Source: Elusimicrobiota bacterium (lineage in GTDB: Bacteria > Elusimicrobiota > Elusimicrobia > UBA1565 > UBA9628). From it: a DNA stretch of 64,000 nucleotides. The stretch covers positions 230,146-294,145 of the forward strand of contig JAGWUP010000001.1 in NCBI GenBank assembly GCA_028868375.1, in the 5' to 3' direction. Shown here in pieces: positions 8,587 to 16,600 of this stretch (the first letter of the stretch is position 1; each line of letters starts with the position of its first letter). Made by a program: the position numbers and the translations under genes. The notes beneath the pieces are model-generated. The model was not told where the DNA came from and did not search any database. It saw only the letters and a list, made by a program, of their open reading frames with translations.

Positions 8587-9264
8587 ATGAGGGTTCTGCT
8601 CGCCGAAGACGATGCGAAGGTGGCCAAGCACGTGCGGCAGGCGCTCGTCAGCGAGGGCTACGCCGTCGACGCGGCGCAAGACGGCGACGAGGCGCTCTGG
8701 CTCGCCGAAAGTAAGCCCTACGACGCCATCGTCCTCGACGTCATGATGCCGCTGAAGGACGGCTATGCCGTGGCGCGGCAGCTGCGGCGCAAAGGCGTGG
8801 CGACGCCGATCCTCTTTCTGACGGCGAGAGGGGAGATCGAGGACAAGGTGAGGGGCCTCGATGCCGGCGCGGACGACTACATGGTCAAGCCGTTCTCGGT
8901 GGTCGAGTTGCTCGCGCGGGTCCGCGCGCTCCTTAGGAGGCAGCGGCCCCAGGCGAGCAACGTGCTGCGGTTCGAGGACCTGGAGCTCGATCTCGTGGCG
9001 CGGCGCGCTTCGCGCGGGAACGCCCAGATCGCCTTGACCAACCGCGAGTTCGCGGTCTTGGAGCTCCTGATGATGACCGCTCCTCGTCCCGTCAGCAAGG
9101 CCGTGCTCGTCGAGCGCGTCTGGGACCAATGCTTCGACTCGGACACCAACGTCGTCAACGTCTACATCAATCACCTCCGTCAGAAGATCAATCTTCCGAA
9201 GCTTCCGCCGCTCCTGCACACGATCCGGGGCGTGGGCTTCGTCCTGAAGAAAGGCGCGCCGTGA
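8587..9264 (+). CDS. OmpR/PhoB-family response regulator
   Basis: A 225-residue two-component response regulator. The receiver domain has the acidic pocket (AEDD near the start), the phospho-acceptor Asp in IVLDVMMP, the conserved Thr in LTARG and Lys in DDYMVKPFS. The C-terminal domain is the winged helix of OmpR/CopR regulators (LTNREFAVLELLM ... VVNVYINHLRQKI). I start it at MRVLLAEDD, where the family begins; an in-frame ATG at 8563 overlaps the upstream stop and would add eight residues. It overlaps its kinase by GTGA (9261-9264). Given its neighbours, it probably senses or answers metal levels and controls this cluster. Confidence 0.9.
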   Translation: MRVLLAEDDAKVAKHVRQALVSEGYAVDAAQDGDEALWLAESKPYDAIVLDVMMPLKDGYAVARQLRRKGVATPILFLTARGEIEDKVRGLDAGADDYMVKPFSVVELLARVRALLRRQRPQASNVLRFEDLELDLVARRASRGNAQIALTNREFAVLELLMMTAPRPVSKAVLVERVWDQCFDSDTNVVNVYINHLRQKINLPKLPPLLHTIRGVGFVLKKGAP

Positions 9265-10193
9265 AGTCGCTGGCGACGCGGCTCTTCGCCGCGTTCATTC
9301 TCGCGTTCACGGCCGTCTCGGCGGTCTTTCTCGTCATCACGCACGTGGAAGGCGTTCGCCTTTCAGGCGCTTCGATGATTTTGCTGGCCGCCTATGCCGG
9401 AGCGATGGCGGTCGCCTTCGCGGCGCTTGCCGGCTCCGCGGCCAAACGGATTTCCGGACCGGTCGAGGCGCTCAATGACCAGCTCGACGCGATCGAGCCC
9501 GGCCGTTCCAAGCGCGTCAACGCGATCTCCTCCGACCAAGAAATGCGCGCGCTCGAGGAGCACGTCAACGCTCTTCTTGCCCGCGTCGACGACAGCGTCC
9601 AGCAGCTGCGGGAGTACGCGACGCAAGTCGCCCACGAGCTGCGCACGCCCCTGACCGTCCTTCGCCTCAAGATCGAGCAGGCGGCCGGCGCCATCGACCC
9701 GCAACTCGCGGAAGACCTGCAGGCGGAACTTCTTCGCCTGGCCATGATGGTGGAGCAGTCGCTGATGATCGCGCGCGCCGAACAAGGCGCCCTCGAGGCG
9801 AAAAAGTCTCTGGTCGATCTCAAGGACCTCGTCGGAGACGTCGCGCAGGACTTCCAGCTCATGGCGCAAGACCAGGGACGCTCGGTCTCGGTGAACAGCT
9901 GCTCCGCTCCCGTCATGGCCGACTCTAAGATGATGCGCCAGGTCTTCTACAGCCTGCTCACGAACAGCCTCAGGCATGGAGTCGGACCGGTCACCGTGCG
10001 TCTGCGGGAAATGCGCTCCGGTTTCTCGGTGCTGATCGTCAACCGCGTGAGCCCGGAGCCGACAACGAGGAGCGGCCTCGGGCTAGGATTGCGCGTGGTC
10101 TCCGCTCTCGTTCGCCTTCACAATAACGCGCGCCTCCGGACCCTGCGGCGGCGCGACCACTACGCCGTCCGCCTATTCTTCGCGGCAAGCTGA
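9261..10193 (+). CDS. Sensor histidine kinase partner of the response regulator
   Basis: A 310-residue kinase starting at a GTG that overlaps the regulator stop. It has two N-terminal membrane helices (LFAAFILAFTAVSAVFLVI and MILLAAYAGAMAVAFAALA) with almost no periplasmic loop, a HAMP-like linker (GSAAKRISGPVEALNDQLDAI), the H-box AHELRTPLTVLR, and a degenerate ATPase domain with an N-box (FYSLLTNSLRHG) and GLGLGLRVV. The tiny external loop suggests that it senses a signal within the membrane or cytoplasm, or a transporter partner. Its basic C-terminus (LRTLRRRDHYAVRLFF) is short for the family. Confidence 0.88.
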   Translation: MKSLATRLFAAFILAFTAVSAVFLVITHVEGVRLSGASMILLAAYAGAMAVAFAALAGSAAKRISGPVEALNDQLDAIEPGRSKRVNAISSDQEMRALEEHVNALLARVDDSVQQLREYATQVAHELRTPLTVLRLKIEQAAGAIDPQLAEDLQAELLRLAMMVEQSLMIARAEQGALEAKKSLVDLKDLVGDVAQDFQLMAQDQGRSVSVNSCSAPVMADSKMMRQVFYSLLTNSLRHGVGPVTVRLREMRSGFSVLIVNRVSPEPTTRSGLGLGLRVVSALVRLHNNARLRTLRRRDHYAVRLFFAAS

Positions 10194-10198
10194 TCGTC

Positions 10199-10795
10199 AT
10201 GAGCTTTCATTTCGACCCGACGCTGTTTGCCTCCGTCTTCGGCGTCATTTTCGTGGCCGAGCTGCCGGACAAGACCGCCTTCGCCACCCTGATCATGGCG
10301 ACTCGGAAGCACCCTGTAGCGATCTTCTGCGGAGCCGCGGTCGCGTTCGTGGTCCAAAGCTTGATCGCCGTGTCACTCGGATCGGCCCTGAGCCTTCTGC
10401 CTCGAGAGCCGGTGCGGATCGCGGCCGGCCTTCTCTTCTGGGCGCTTGCGATCGCGATGTGGGTCCGCAAGGAAGCAGAGGAAGAGGATCTTCATCTACC
10501 CACAAAGGACAAGGCGTCCTTCTGGCGCACCGTCTGGACCTCGTTCGTCGTGATCTTCATCGCCGAGTGGGGCGATCTGACGCAGTTCGCCACGGCCACC
10601 CTCGCGGCGCGGCATCGCGCTCCGCTGACCATCTTCTTCGCGGCGACCCTGGCGCTCTGGGCGGTAACGGCGATCGCCGTCGCCCTGGGACATCGCGCCA
10701 AGGCTCATATCAATCCGCGTCTGCTTCAACGAATAGCAGCCGTCGCTTTCGTGGCCGTTGGGGCCATGATGCTCGCGACGGCGGGAGGCGTCTGA
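10199..10795 (+). CDS. TMEM165/GDT1 (UPF0016) family cation exporter
   Basis: A 198-residue membrane protein with six helices in two homologous halves. Each half carries the family motif E-x-x-D: AELPDKTAFATL near residue 20 and AEWGDLTQFATA near residue 123. The first is EL-P-D rather than the usual E-x-G-D. A charged cytosolic loop separates the halves. Members of this family are Mn2+/Ca2+:H+ exchangers (for example bacterial MneA/Mnx). It lies six bases after the kinase stop and just before a DmeF-type exporter, so the end of the operon is devoted to metal efflux, opposite to the importer at its beginning. Confidence 0.85.
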   Translation: MSFHFDPTLFASVFGVIFVAELPDKTAFATLIMATRKHPVAIFCGAAVAFVVQSLIAVSLGSALSLLPREPVRIAAGLLFWALAIAMWVRKEAEEEDLHLPTKDKASFWRTVWTSFVVIFIAEWGDLTQFATATLAARHRAPLTIFFAATLALWAVTAIAVALGHRAKAHINPRLLQRIAAVAFVAVGAMMLATAGGV

Positions 10796-10799
10796 ATCT

Positions 10800-11741
10800 A
10801 TGCATACCGAATCGCTCGACCAATGGACCCACGACCACTCCTTCGGGCAGCACCGCCGCCGCAAGGGGGAAAGCCGCACGCTGGCCGTGACCGCCATCAC
10901 GGGGACGATGATGGCGGTCGAAGTGGCGGCGGGCGTAGCCTTCGGCTCGATGGCGCTCTTGGCCGACGGCCTTCATATGGCGTCTCACGCCGCCGCGCTC
11001 GGCATCTCGGCGCTGGGCTACTACTTCGCCAGGCGCCACGCGCGCGACGCGCGCTTTAATTTCGGGACCGGGAAGATGAACTCTCTGGCTGCTTTCGCCA
11101 GCGCCGTCATCCTCGCCGTGGTGGCCGTGATGATGGCGTGGGAGAGTGTCAGCCATCTTCTTTCCCCGGTGGCCATAGACTTCGGGAAAGCCATCCCCAT
11201 CGCGGGGGCCGGGCTGCTGGTCAACGTCGTCTCCGTGCTGATCCTCGGCGCGGGCCATGAGCACGAGCATCATGAAGGCGAAGAGCATCATGATGATCAT
11301 CACCACGAGCACGACCACAATCTTTTGGCCGCCTACCTTCACGTCCTGGCTGACGCGATCACGTCCGTCCTCGCGATCGTCGCGCTGCTGCTCGGCAAGT
11401 TCTACGGCTTGAGGTGGCTCGACCCCGTGATGGGCTTGGTGGGCGCGGGGCTCGTCACCCACTGGGCTTCGGGCTTGATCAAGGCGAGTGGCTCCGTGCT
11501 GCTGGACGTACAAGCGCCCGCGGAGCTTCGAGCGAAGATCCGCGCCGTCATCGAGAATGACGCCGACAGCCGGATCGCCGATCTGCACGTCTGGTCGGTC
11601 GGTCCGTCCGTATACGCGGCGTCTATCGCCGTCGTCAGCTCGGCGCCCAAGCAGGCCGACCACTACCGGGCGCTGCTCCCGCGCGAGTTGGGTCTGGCTC
11701 ATACGACGGTCGAAGTACACGCCTGCTCGAGCCGGCACTAA
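10800..11741 (+). CDS. dmeF: Cation diffusion facilitator, DmeF-type Co/Ni exporter
   Basis: A 313-residue CDF transporter. The N-terminal HDHSFGQ motif is typical of the DmeF subgroup, which exports Co2+ and Ni2+. The first metal-binding half-site is ADGLHMASHAAA, the second is HVLADAITSVLAI, and a long histidine-rich cytosolic loop (about residues 155-175) lies between them, as in metal-loading loops of CDFs. The C-terminal cytosolic ferredoxin-like domain (DLHVWSVGPSVYAASIAVV) is complete. It is the last gene of the metal cluster. The subgroup assignment rests on motif recognition; other divalent metals such as Zn2+ cannot be excluded. Confidence 0.85.
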   Translation: MHTESLDQWTHDHSFGQHRRRKGESRTLAVTAITGTMMAVEVAAGVAFGSMALLADGLHMASHAAALGISALGYYFARRHARDARFNFGTGKMNSLAAFASAVILAVVAVMMAWESVSHLLSPVAIDFGKAIPIAGAGLLVNVVSVLILGAGHEHEHHEGEEHHDDHHHEHDHNLLAAYLHVLADAITSVLAIVALLLGKFYGLRWLDPVMGLVGAGLVTHWASGLIKASGSVLLDVQAPAELRAKIRAVIENDADSRIADLHVWSVGPSVYAASIAVVSSAPKQADHYRALLPRELGLAHTTVEVHACSSRH

Positions 11742-11758
11742 CTGAAATCCCGGCAATT

Positions 11759-11767
11759 TGCTATCAT
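11759..11767 (+). promoter_or_regulatory. Orphan extended -10 motif after dmeF
   Basis: TGCTATCAT matches the extended -10 pattern seen before many genes here, but no convincing gene follows; a 69-codon frame from ATG 11766 would overlap the -10 itself and ends in the tRNA remnant. The stretch 11742-12120 is otherwise non-coding and holds the direct repeats, hairpin, tRNA half and arm-site repeat listed separately. Confidence 0.3.
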
Positions 11768-11859
11768 GCTCGAATCGCCGCGACGCGAGTCGTTGCTCTT
11801 TGAGTCAGCCAAGACGTTTGCGCCCATTTGTGGGCCGCAGCGTCCAAGTGGATCGGGAG

Positions 11860-11880
11860 TGGACACTTTTTGGACACTTT
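11860..11880 (+). repeat. Tandem direct repeat TGGACACTTT, candidate integrase arm sites
   Basis: TGGACACTTT occurs at 11860-11869 and again at 11871-11880, eleven bases apart, about one helical turn. The pair lies about 100 bp upstream of the recombination core in the tRNA-Ser half gene, the same distance at which the second element has its own paired repeat. This suggests integrase arm-binding sites of an element lying to the left. No second copy was found elsewhere in the window. Confidence 0.45.
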
Positions 11881-11919
11881 GCCGGAATCGTCCTTCCGAT
11901 CCCAAAAATCGCTTTAATG

Positions 11920-11944
11920 AAAACGCTTATAAAATAAGCGTTTT
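11920..11944. repeat. Perfect 11-bp inverted repeat upstream of the tRNA half
   Basis: AAAACGCTTAT and ATAAGCGTTTT are exact inverse complements separated by three bases. TATAAA inside it (11928-11933) lies 20 bases before the tRNA half, almost the same position as TATAAT before the intact tRNA, so it may include the old tRNA -10 box. It could equally act as a weak terminator for the metal operon, since the right arm ends in T residues. Confidence 0.5.
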
Positions 11945-11953
11945 CGACAATCT

Positions 11954-11997
11954 GGAGAGGTGGCCGAGTGGCTGAAGGCGGCGGTTTGCTAAACCGT
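11954..11997 (+). pseudogene. tRNA-Ser 5' half (left junction remnant)
   Basis: The 44 bases match the first 44 bases of the intact tRNA-Ser(GCT) at 23894, from acceptor strand GGAGAGG through the whole anticodon stem-loop, with only two differences, both in the D-arm (11969 and 11974). After 11997 the match stops; no variable arm, T-arm or 3' acceptor strand follows, so it cannot fold as a tRNA. The last 23 bases (11975-11997) are identical to 23915-23937 and mark the left recombination core. Confidence 0.9.
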
Positions 11998-12089
11998 ATT
12001 GGGCCCCTCTGGAAAATCCGGCCGGCCTGGTTTCTCGTCGAGAGTCGCGGATAGGCGTCGAGTCTCATCCTGCCTCTTGGACCCAAAAA

Positions 12090-12109
12090 CACTACGTAAA
12101 CACTACGCT
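12090..12109 (+). repeat. Left 20-bp arm-site repeat of the element
   Basis: CACTACGTAAACACTACGCT contains CACTACG twice, 11 bases apart. The same 20-mer with one change occurs at 23812-23831 in the same orientation near the other end. Both lie about 100 bp from their core. This geometry fits arm-type binding sites of a lambda-like integrase on the P and P' arms. It lies just upstream of the first element gene, so binding there could also affect that gene. Confidence 0.65.
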
Positions 12110-12120
12110 AGAAAGGACCC

Positions 12121-12756
12121 ATGAGCGCACCGGAAGAGTATAAATCGTTCGCGGCCGCGGTCATCGCCCGCTACGAATCAACGACGCCTTCCTCCTCGCT
12201 GGCCGACCCCGAGGAGGTTGTCGAAGTCATTCGACATGAGCTGGAAGCCAACCTCGCGGCCGTCGCGCCGAAAAACTGCGGTATCGCCAAAATCACGGCC
12301 GTGCGCATCGGCTGGGACGAGGAGGCGGCCGAAGACTTTGAAGCCTATGTCGGGCTTCCAGGTCCGCTTTTCCGCTTGGACGGCCATGACCGCGACGGTC
12401 TTCGCCCCTTGCGGGTTCAACTATTATTCATGGAGTCCGACATTCACGTGACCTTCATCCTGACGCCCGGCCACGATGCCAGCTCGATCTATTATGGCCA
12501 GAAGCGGACATGCCGCCATGCCGCGGTGGTCTTGGCCTTGTTCGGGCTATCCGTGATTCGTCTCTTCGCCCACGGCTATCGCCGGATCATCGATACTCCG
12601 ATCGATGAGAATGTCCGCAAGCTCTATACGAGAATGGGCTTCGACAACGGAGAGGTCCTGGATTTGGGCGACGGAGCGCGTATTCGAGCGCTCGTCGATT
12701 TTGTCGTTCGCAGCATTACGCCATTCAAGCTCGATCCTTCGACGCTCCGCTATTGA
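12121..12756 (+). CDS. Hypothetical element protein
   Basis: A 211-residue acidic protein that I cannot assign. The C-terminal part (RIIDTPIDENVRKLYTRMGFDNGEVLDLGDG) vaguely resembles the last strand-helix of GNAT acetyltransferases, but the acetyl-CoA binding loop is not evident. AAGGA at 12112-12116 is a possible ribosome site before ATG 12121. The gene begins eleven bases after the left arm-site repeat, so it is the outermost gene on this side. It is followed by a short gap and the regulator at 12824. Confidence 0.65.
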   Translation: MSAPEEYKSFAAAVIARYESTTPSSSLADPEEVVEVIRHELEANLAAVAPKNCGIAKITAVRIGWDEEAAEDFEAYVGLPGPLFRLDGHDRDGLRPLRVQLLFMESDIHVTFILTPGHDASSIYYGQKRTCRHAAVVLALFGLSVIRLFAHGYRRIIDTPIDENVRKLYTRMGFDNGEVLDLGDGARIRALVDFVVRSITPFKLDPSTLRY

Positions 12757-12788
12757 GCCGTGCCCCGCGGCTTCCCGCCAAAAAGCCC

Positions 12789-12817
12789 TTGACAGATGGT
12801 ATAACACATGGTATAGT
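12789..12817 (+). promoter_or_regulatory. Strong promoter with ATGGTATA direct repeats
   Basis: TTGACA at 12789-12794 and TATAGT at 12812-12817 are spaced 17 bases. The expected start point falls at or beside ATG 12824, so the transcript should be leaderless. ATGGTATA occurs at 12796-12803 and 12808-12815, twelve bases apart and between/overlapping the two hexamers, a likely operator for the encoded regulator. Confidence 0.7.
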
Positions 12818-12823
12818 ATCGCT

Positions 12824-13135
12824 ATGAAGAATAAGGAGTCGGCGCATCGGGTGCAGAAGCTGCGCAAAGCGCTCGGCCTCAGCCAAGAGGATTTTGCCCG
12901 ATTGCTGGGTCTGGCCTTTCAGACCGTCAACCGCTGGGAGAACGGATTGGCGGCTCCTTCCGGCCTAGCGGATTCGCTGCTGGAATCCGTCGGAAAGATC
13001 GTCGCCTCCGGCCGCTCCGCCGAACTCATCGAGGAGTTTCGCTCAGGCGCGCTCGGCGCCGGGAGCTCCAAAGCCTACCATCGCATTTTCTCGATGGCGT
13101 TCGGGACTCCGCCCCCCGTGCCTGCGCATCGCTGA
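12824..13135 (+). CDS. Xre-family helix-turn-helix regulator
   Basis: A 103-residue protein with a clear HTH_3/Xre domain: RVQKLRKALGLSQEDFARLLGLAFQTVNRWENGLAAPS at about residues 8-46, followed by a helical tail. The ATG is fixed by the strong promoter whose -10 ends six bases before it. The promoter carries a direct repeat suited to autorepression. It precedes the large helicase-nuclease gene by 509 non-coding bases, and may control that gene; regulators of this kind commonly accompany defence cargo on mobile elements. Confidence 0.85.
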   Translation: MKNKESAHRVQKLRKALGLSQEDFARLLGLAFQTVNRWENGLAAPSGLADSLLESVGKIVASGRSAELIEEFRSGALGAGSSKAYHRIFSMAFGTPPPVPAHR

Positions 13136-13336
13136 GCTTCTGGAAGCCGCCCGCCCAAAACAAAGAAGCCCAACGTCAGCCTAGTAATCCCTGATAGGAC
13201 CACGGCCGAGGCAGCAGCCTCGGAATTCGGCTTGGTCGGGCTACCAAGATATTTTAGCTCTCCTCTCAATTTCCGTCAATGACGATATCCGAGTCGATAT
13301 TTAGAAGGCGAGATTGCTAGAATATGGGCCGCGGGG

Positions 13337-13502
13337 ATTGCGTATTTCGATTGCATTTTACGCAATGTTTCTACGCAATGATCTGCGGCAGCGCCAGAGA
13401 TGATGCCTGAAAAGCCCATTAATTCATGAGCATTTCAATACGTCCCGATTGCATCTTAAGATTGCGTCCTAATGCAATCTTGGATGCAATGCCCTACGCA
13501 AT
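13337..13502. repeat. Cluster of ATTGCR/YGCAAT repeats
   Basis: In 166 bases the hexamer ATTGCR or its complement occurs nine times: starts at about 13337, 13350, 13361, 13374, 13449, 13461, 13473, 13485 and 13497. Spacing is often 11-13 bases, so many copies face the same side of the helix, and they fall in two groups, 13337-13379 and 13448-13502. The surrounding non-coding region 13136-13644 is clearly AT-richer than neighbouring genes. It could be an operator array for the helicase gene or an iteron-like region for the element. It lacks the regular repeat-spacer form of CRISPR. Confidence 0.6.
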
Positions 13503-13509
13503 GTCGGTA

Positions 13510-13539
13510 TCCGGACAGGAATCCGGACATCTTGTCCGG
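13510..13539. promoter_or_regulatory. TCCGGACA operator-like repeats before the helicase-nuclease gene
   Basis: TCCGGACA occurs at 13510-13517 and 13522-13529, twelve bases apart, followed by the inverted TGTCCGG at 13533-13539. This compact set of a direct pair plus an inverted copy lies about 105 bases upstream of the start at 13645. It looks like a regulator-binding site. No clear -35/-10 pair was found close to it. Confidence 0.5.
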
Positions 13540-13644
13540 TCTAGGAATCGCGCCAAATATCGCGCCATTTTGGCGGGGATCGCATAAGGGCCAGCACTAA
13601 AGAATGGCTCAGACCTCTATCGAGCACCTCAGGAGCAAGCCGCG

Positions 13645-16600
13645 ATGCTAGCGCCCGGCGCGAGTACGGACAATCCAGAAATTGAACGCTCCAGGGTCCG
13701 GCAGATATTTCGGTATCTCGAAGCCCTTAATCAGCTTCGGAATGCTCCGAAGAGACAAATTCAGGAACAACCGTGGCTACTTTGGTTCAGCGACATCCCT
13801 CATCACGAGTCCGTCGAGAAAGGCGTTATTGGCGACGTTCAGCAGCCCGAGCCCGGAGCCAGCGGCGAGCTTCCAACCACTCAGGATGACCTCGTACTCA
13901 AGGTCCGCCGGCCAAGGATAAACCAAGCACCCACCCCGCCCGAGAAGATCATCTCTTGGCTTCGAGAAGGATGGGAGCAGCTTGAAGGATCGGTCGACGT
14001 AGAGCCTTCGAGGAATGAGAGATCACCCCAGGGCGAAACGATAGTTGTTCGATTCGAGGACGACCCGGAGCGTCCACGGGCCTTGGCGGAATGGTCCTCT
14101 CTGCGAACTCAATGGGCGCAGAACGAGAAGCCCGCCCGGGATGCGCTCAAGCTCTTTGAGCGACTCTATGAATTGCATGGCCAAATCGAGCGTGAGGCCG
14201 AGCGTGTCGAGCTCATACTTGGTGACGGGATACTAAACTGGCGACGGCCGGAGGGAGGAGTCCACCATCCGATCCTCTTGAAGAGGCTTCAACTTCAATT
14301 TGATCCCGAGACACCCGAGTTTACTTTGACCGAAACTGGGCACCCCACCGAGCTCTACTCGGCTCTGTTTCGGACCATGGCCGAGGTCGATGGTCGAATA
14401 CTCGGGCGTTGTCGGGATGAACTTGAAAAGGGCAGCTATCACCCGCTTGGCGGCGAGGATTCTTCCGGATTTCTTCGCCGCATAGTCGTCCAACTGCACG
14501 CGAACGGGCAATTCGTAGGCTTTGAGAAGATTCAAGGCGAGCAAGACGCGCCACGGATCGGACGCAGCCCGGTCATTTTCATGCGAAACCGGACGCTTGG
14601 ATTCGCAAACGCCCTGGATGCTCTGCTTGAGGACATTCAGAAACGGGCCGACTTTCCTCATTCCCTCGTCAACATTGTCGGCATCGAGGCCGCGCCAAGT
14701 GAGGCCGAGACGGACTCCTCGACCCCCTGGGTTGGCAGCGGAAACGAAAACGCAGAGATTCTTCTGAGCAAGCCCGCAAACGTCGAGCAGCTGCATATTG
14801 CCGAGCGACTGAATCAGTATGGCTGCGTTGTGGTTCAAGGACCGCCTGGCACAGGGAAAACCCATACCATCGGGAATCTTCTCGGTCATCTTCTTGCCGA
14901 GGGCAAGAGCGTCTTGGTTACGAGCCACACAACCAAGGCTCTTCGCGTTCTCCGAGACAAAGTCGCCGATCCACTTCAACCCCTTTGCGTAAGTGTCCTT
15001 GAAAGCGATCTCGATAGCCGAAAACAGTTGGAGTCCTCGGTCGCAAAGATCGTGGAGCGGCTGGGCTCATCGAGCGTCGAGCGCCTTGACGACGAAGCAG
15101 CGTCCCTTCGGAAGCAGCGGATCAAGATACTCGATCAACTCGCCAAGGCGCGAAAGGAATTACTTGCAGCTCGCTCCAGCGAGTACGACGAAATTGTCGT
15201 CGCCGGGAAGGGTTATCCGCCGTCCGAAGCGGCTCGGCTGGTGGTGAGGGAGGCTGAGAACAACTGGATTCCGTCACCTGTTGCTCTCGGGCAGCCCCTA
15301 CCTCTCAGCTTCGACGAGATCACAGATCTCTATCGGAGCAATGTGTCCGTTCCCTCCACCGATCAGGCGGAGCTGGACAGCGAACTGCCCGAACTCGATG
15401 CACTGTTACGCCCTGAGGAATTCCGAGCGTTGATCGAGGACCAGACAAAGCTCGAAAAAGTCGACCGCCGCCAATACGAACGTTTTTGGGCTTCAGCGCC
15501 CGCCGCACAAACGGCCGTTTGCCCTCATTGCGGGGCCAAGAACCGCATTCCGAAGGAAGCTGCGAAAAAGAAGGTTTCCTGCGGGCAATGTAAGAAGGTT
15601 CTGCCCGAGCACAACCCCACTGGCGGCAGCGTGCCCGAAACCAACCGAATTGAAGAGATTCTGGAGACCCTGACTCGATCCGTCGAAGCGTTCTCACAAA
15701 ATGAACCATGGCGTCTCGCAGCAATCTGGGCAGGCCAGGCAGGTGGAGACCACCGGGTGCCTTGGGATAGCTTTCTCAGTGAGATAGCGTCCGTCTGCCA
15801 GAAGGTCATCGCCGCTCAAGAGGTCCTACTCAAAATTGGCCCCGTCATTCCCGACGATTTGAATTCCGACGACGGCCTGGCAGTCGTTCAAGAAATCACG
15901 GTACATCTCGCGGCTGGCGGCAGCCTGAATTGGTGGACCGACCTGACAAGGCCCAGATGGAAGGCCACGATCTCGAAACTCGTCGTGTCGGGCAAACCCC
16001 CTCGCTCAGCGGAACACTTTGAAGCGATCAAGACCAGTATCGAAATCTCAATCGCTCGAAGTGGTCTTCGGAGCCGATGGGAACGGCAGATGGTTCCCCT
16101 AGGCGCACCGTCGGCTGATTCACTAGGGCATCAGCCGGAATCGGCTTGCAAGACCTTCGCGGAGTTCCTGACCAATTGCCTGGACTGGCACGCCAAGAAC
16201 TGGGAGCCTCTCCAGAGGGAGCTCGCTGAAATCGGTTTAGTTTGGGAGAAGTTACTCAAGGCCGTCCCACCACGAACGGGCCAATTCGCCGAGTTGGAAA
16301 GGGTTCGAGAAGCCGCTCGCTCTAAACTCCCGGAGGTCCTAGCCTCGCGTCTCGCTGCCCTTCGATGGGAGGCCAACGAGAAGGCGTTCAGCGATATGCA
16401 GCGCCGTCTGGAAGGCATACCGAGGAATGGCTCCGAAGTTGTTGAGGTCCTGTCCAAGGGTATCCGGCAAAGAGACGCCGCAACGTATGAAGCAGCCTTT
16501 GGCCGGTTGGCCGAGATTCTGGGGCGCCGCCAGGCTTTAGACCGCCGGCGCTCCCTACTCAAAAAGCTCACGGCATCCGCGCCTGGCTGGGCAGCGGCGA

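Noticed and set aside
11766..11975. A 69-codon plus-strand frame after dmeF
   Set aside because: Its start overlaps a likely -10 box, it runs through the direct repeats, hairpin and tRNA half, and its protein is of low quality with no family pattern.
11954..12080. A second functional tRNA-Ser
   Set aside because: Only the 5' half matches; there is no T-loop, variable arm or complementary acceptor strand after 11997.
12121..12756. GNAT acetyltransferase
   Set aside because: Only the last segment looks GNAT-like; the acetyl-CoA loop (Q/RxxGxG/A) is absent, so the product is left as hypothetical.
13337..13502. CRISPR array
   Set aside because: The repeats are only six to seven bases, in both orientations, without constant spacers, and no cas gene is present.
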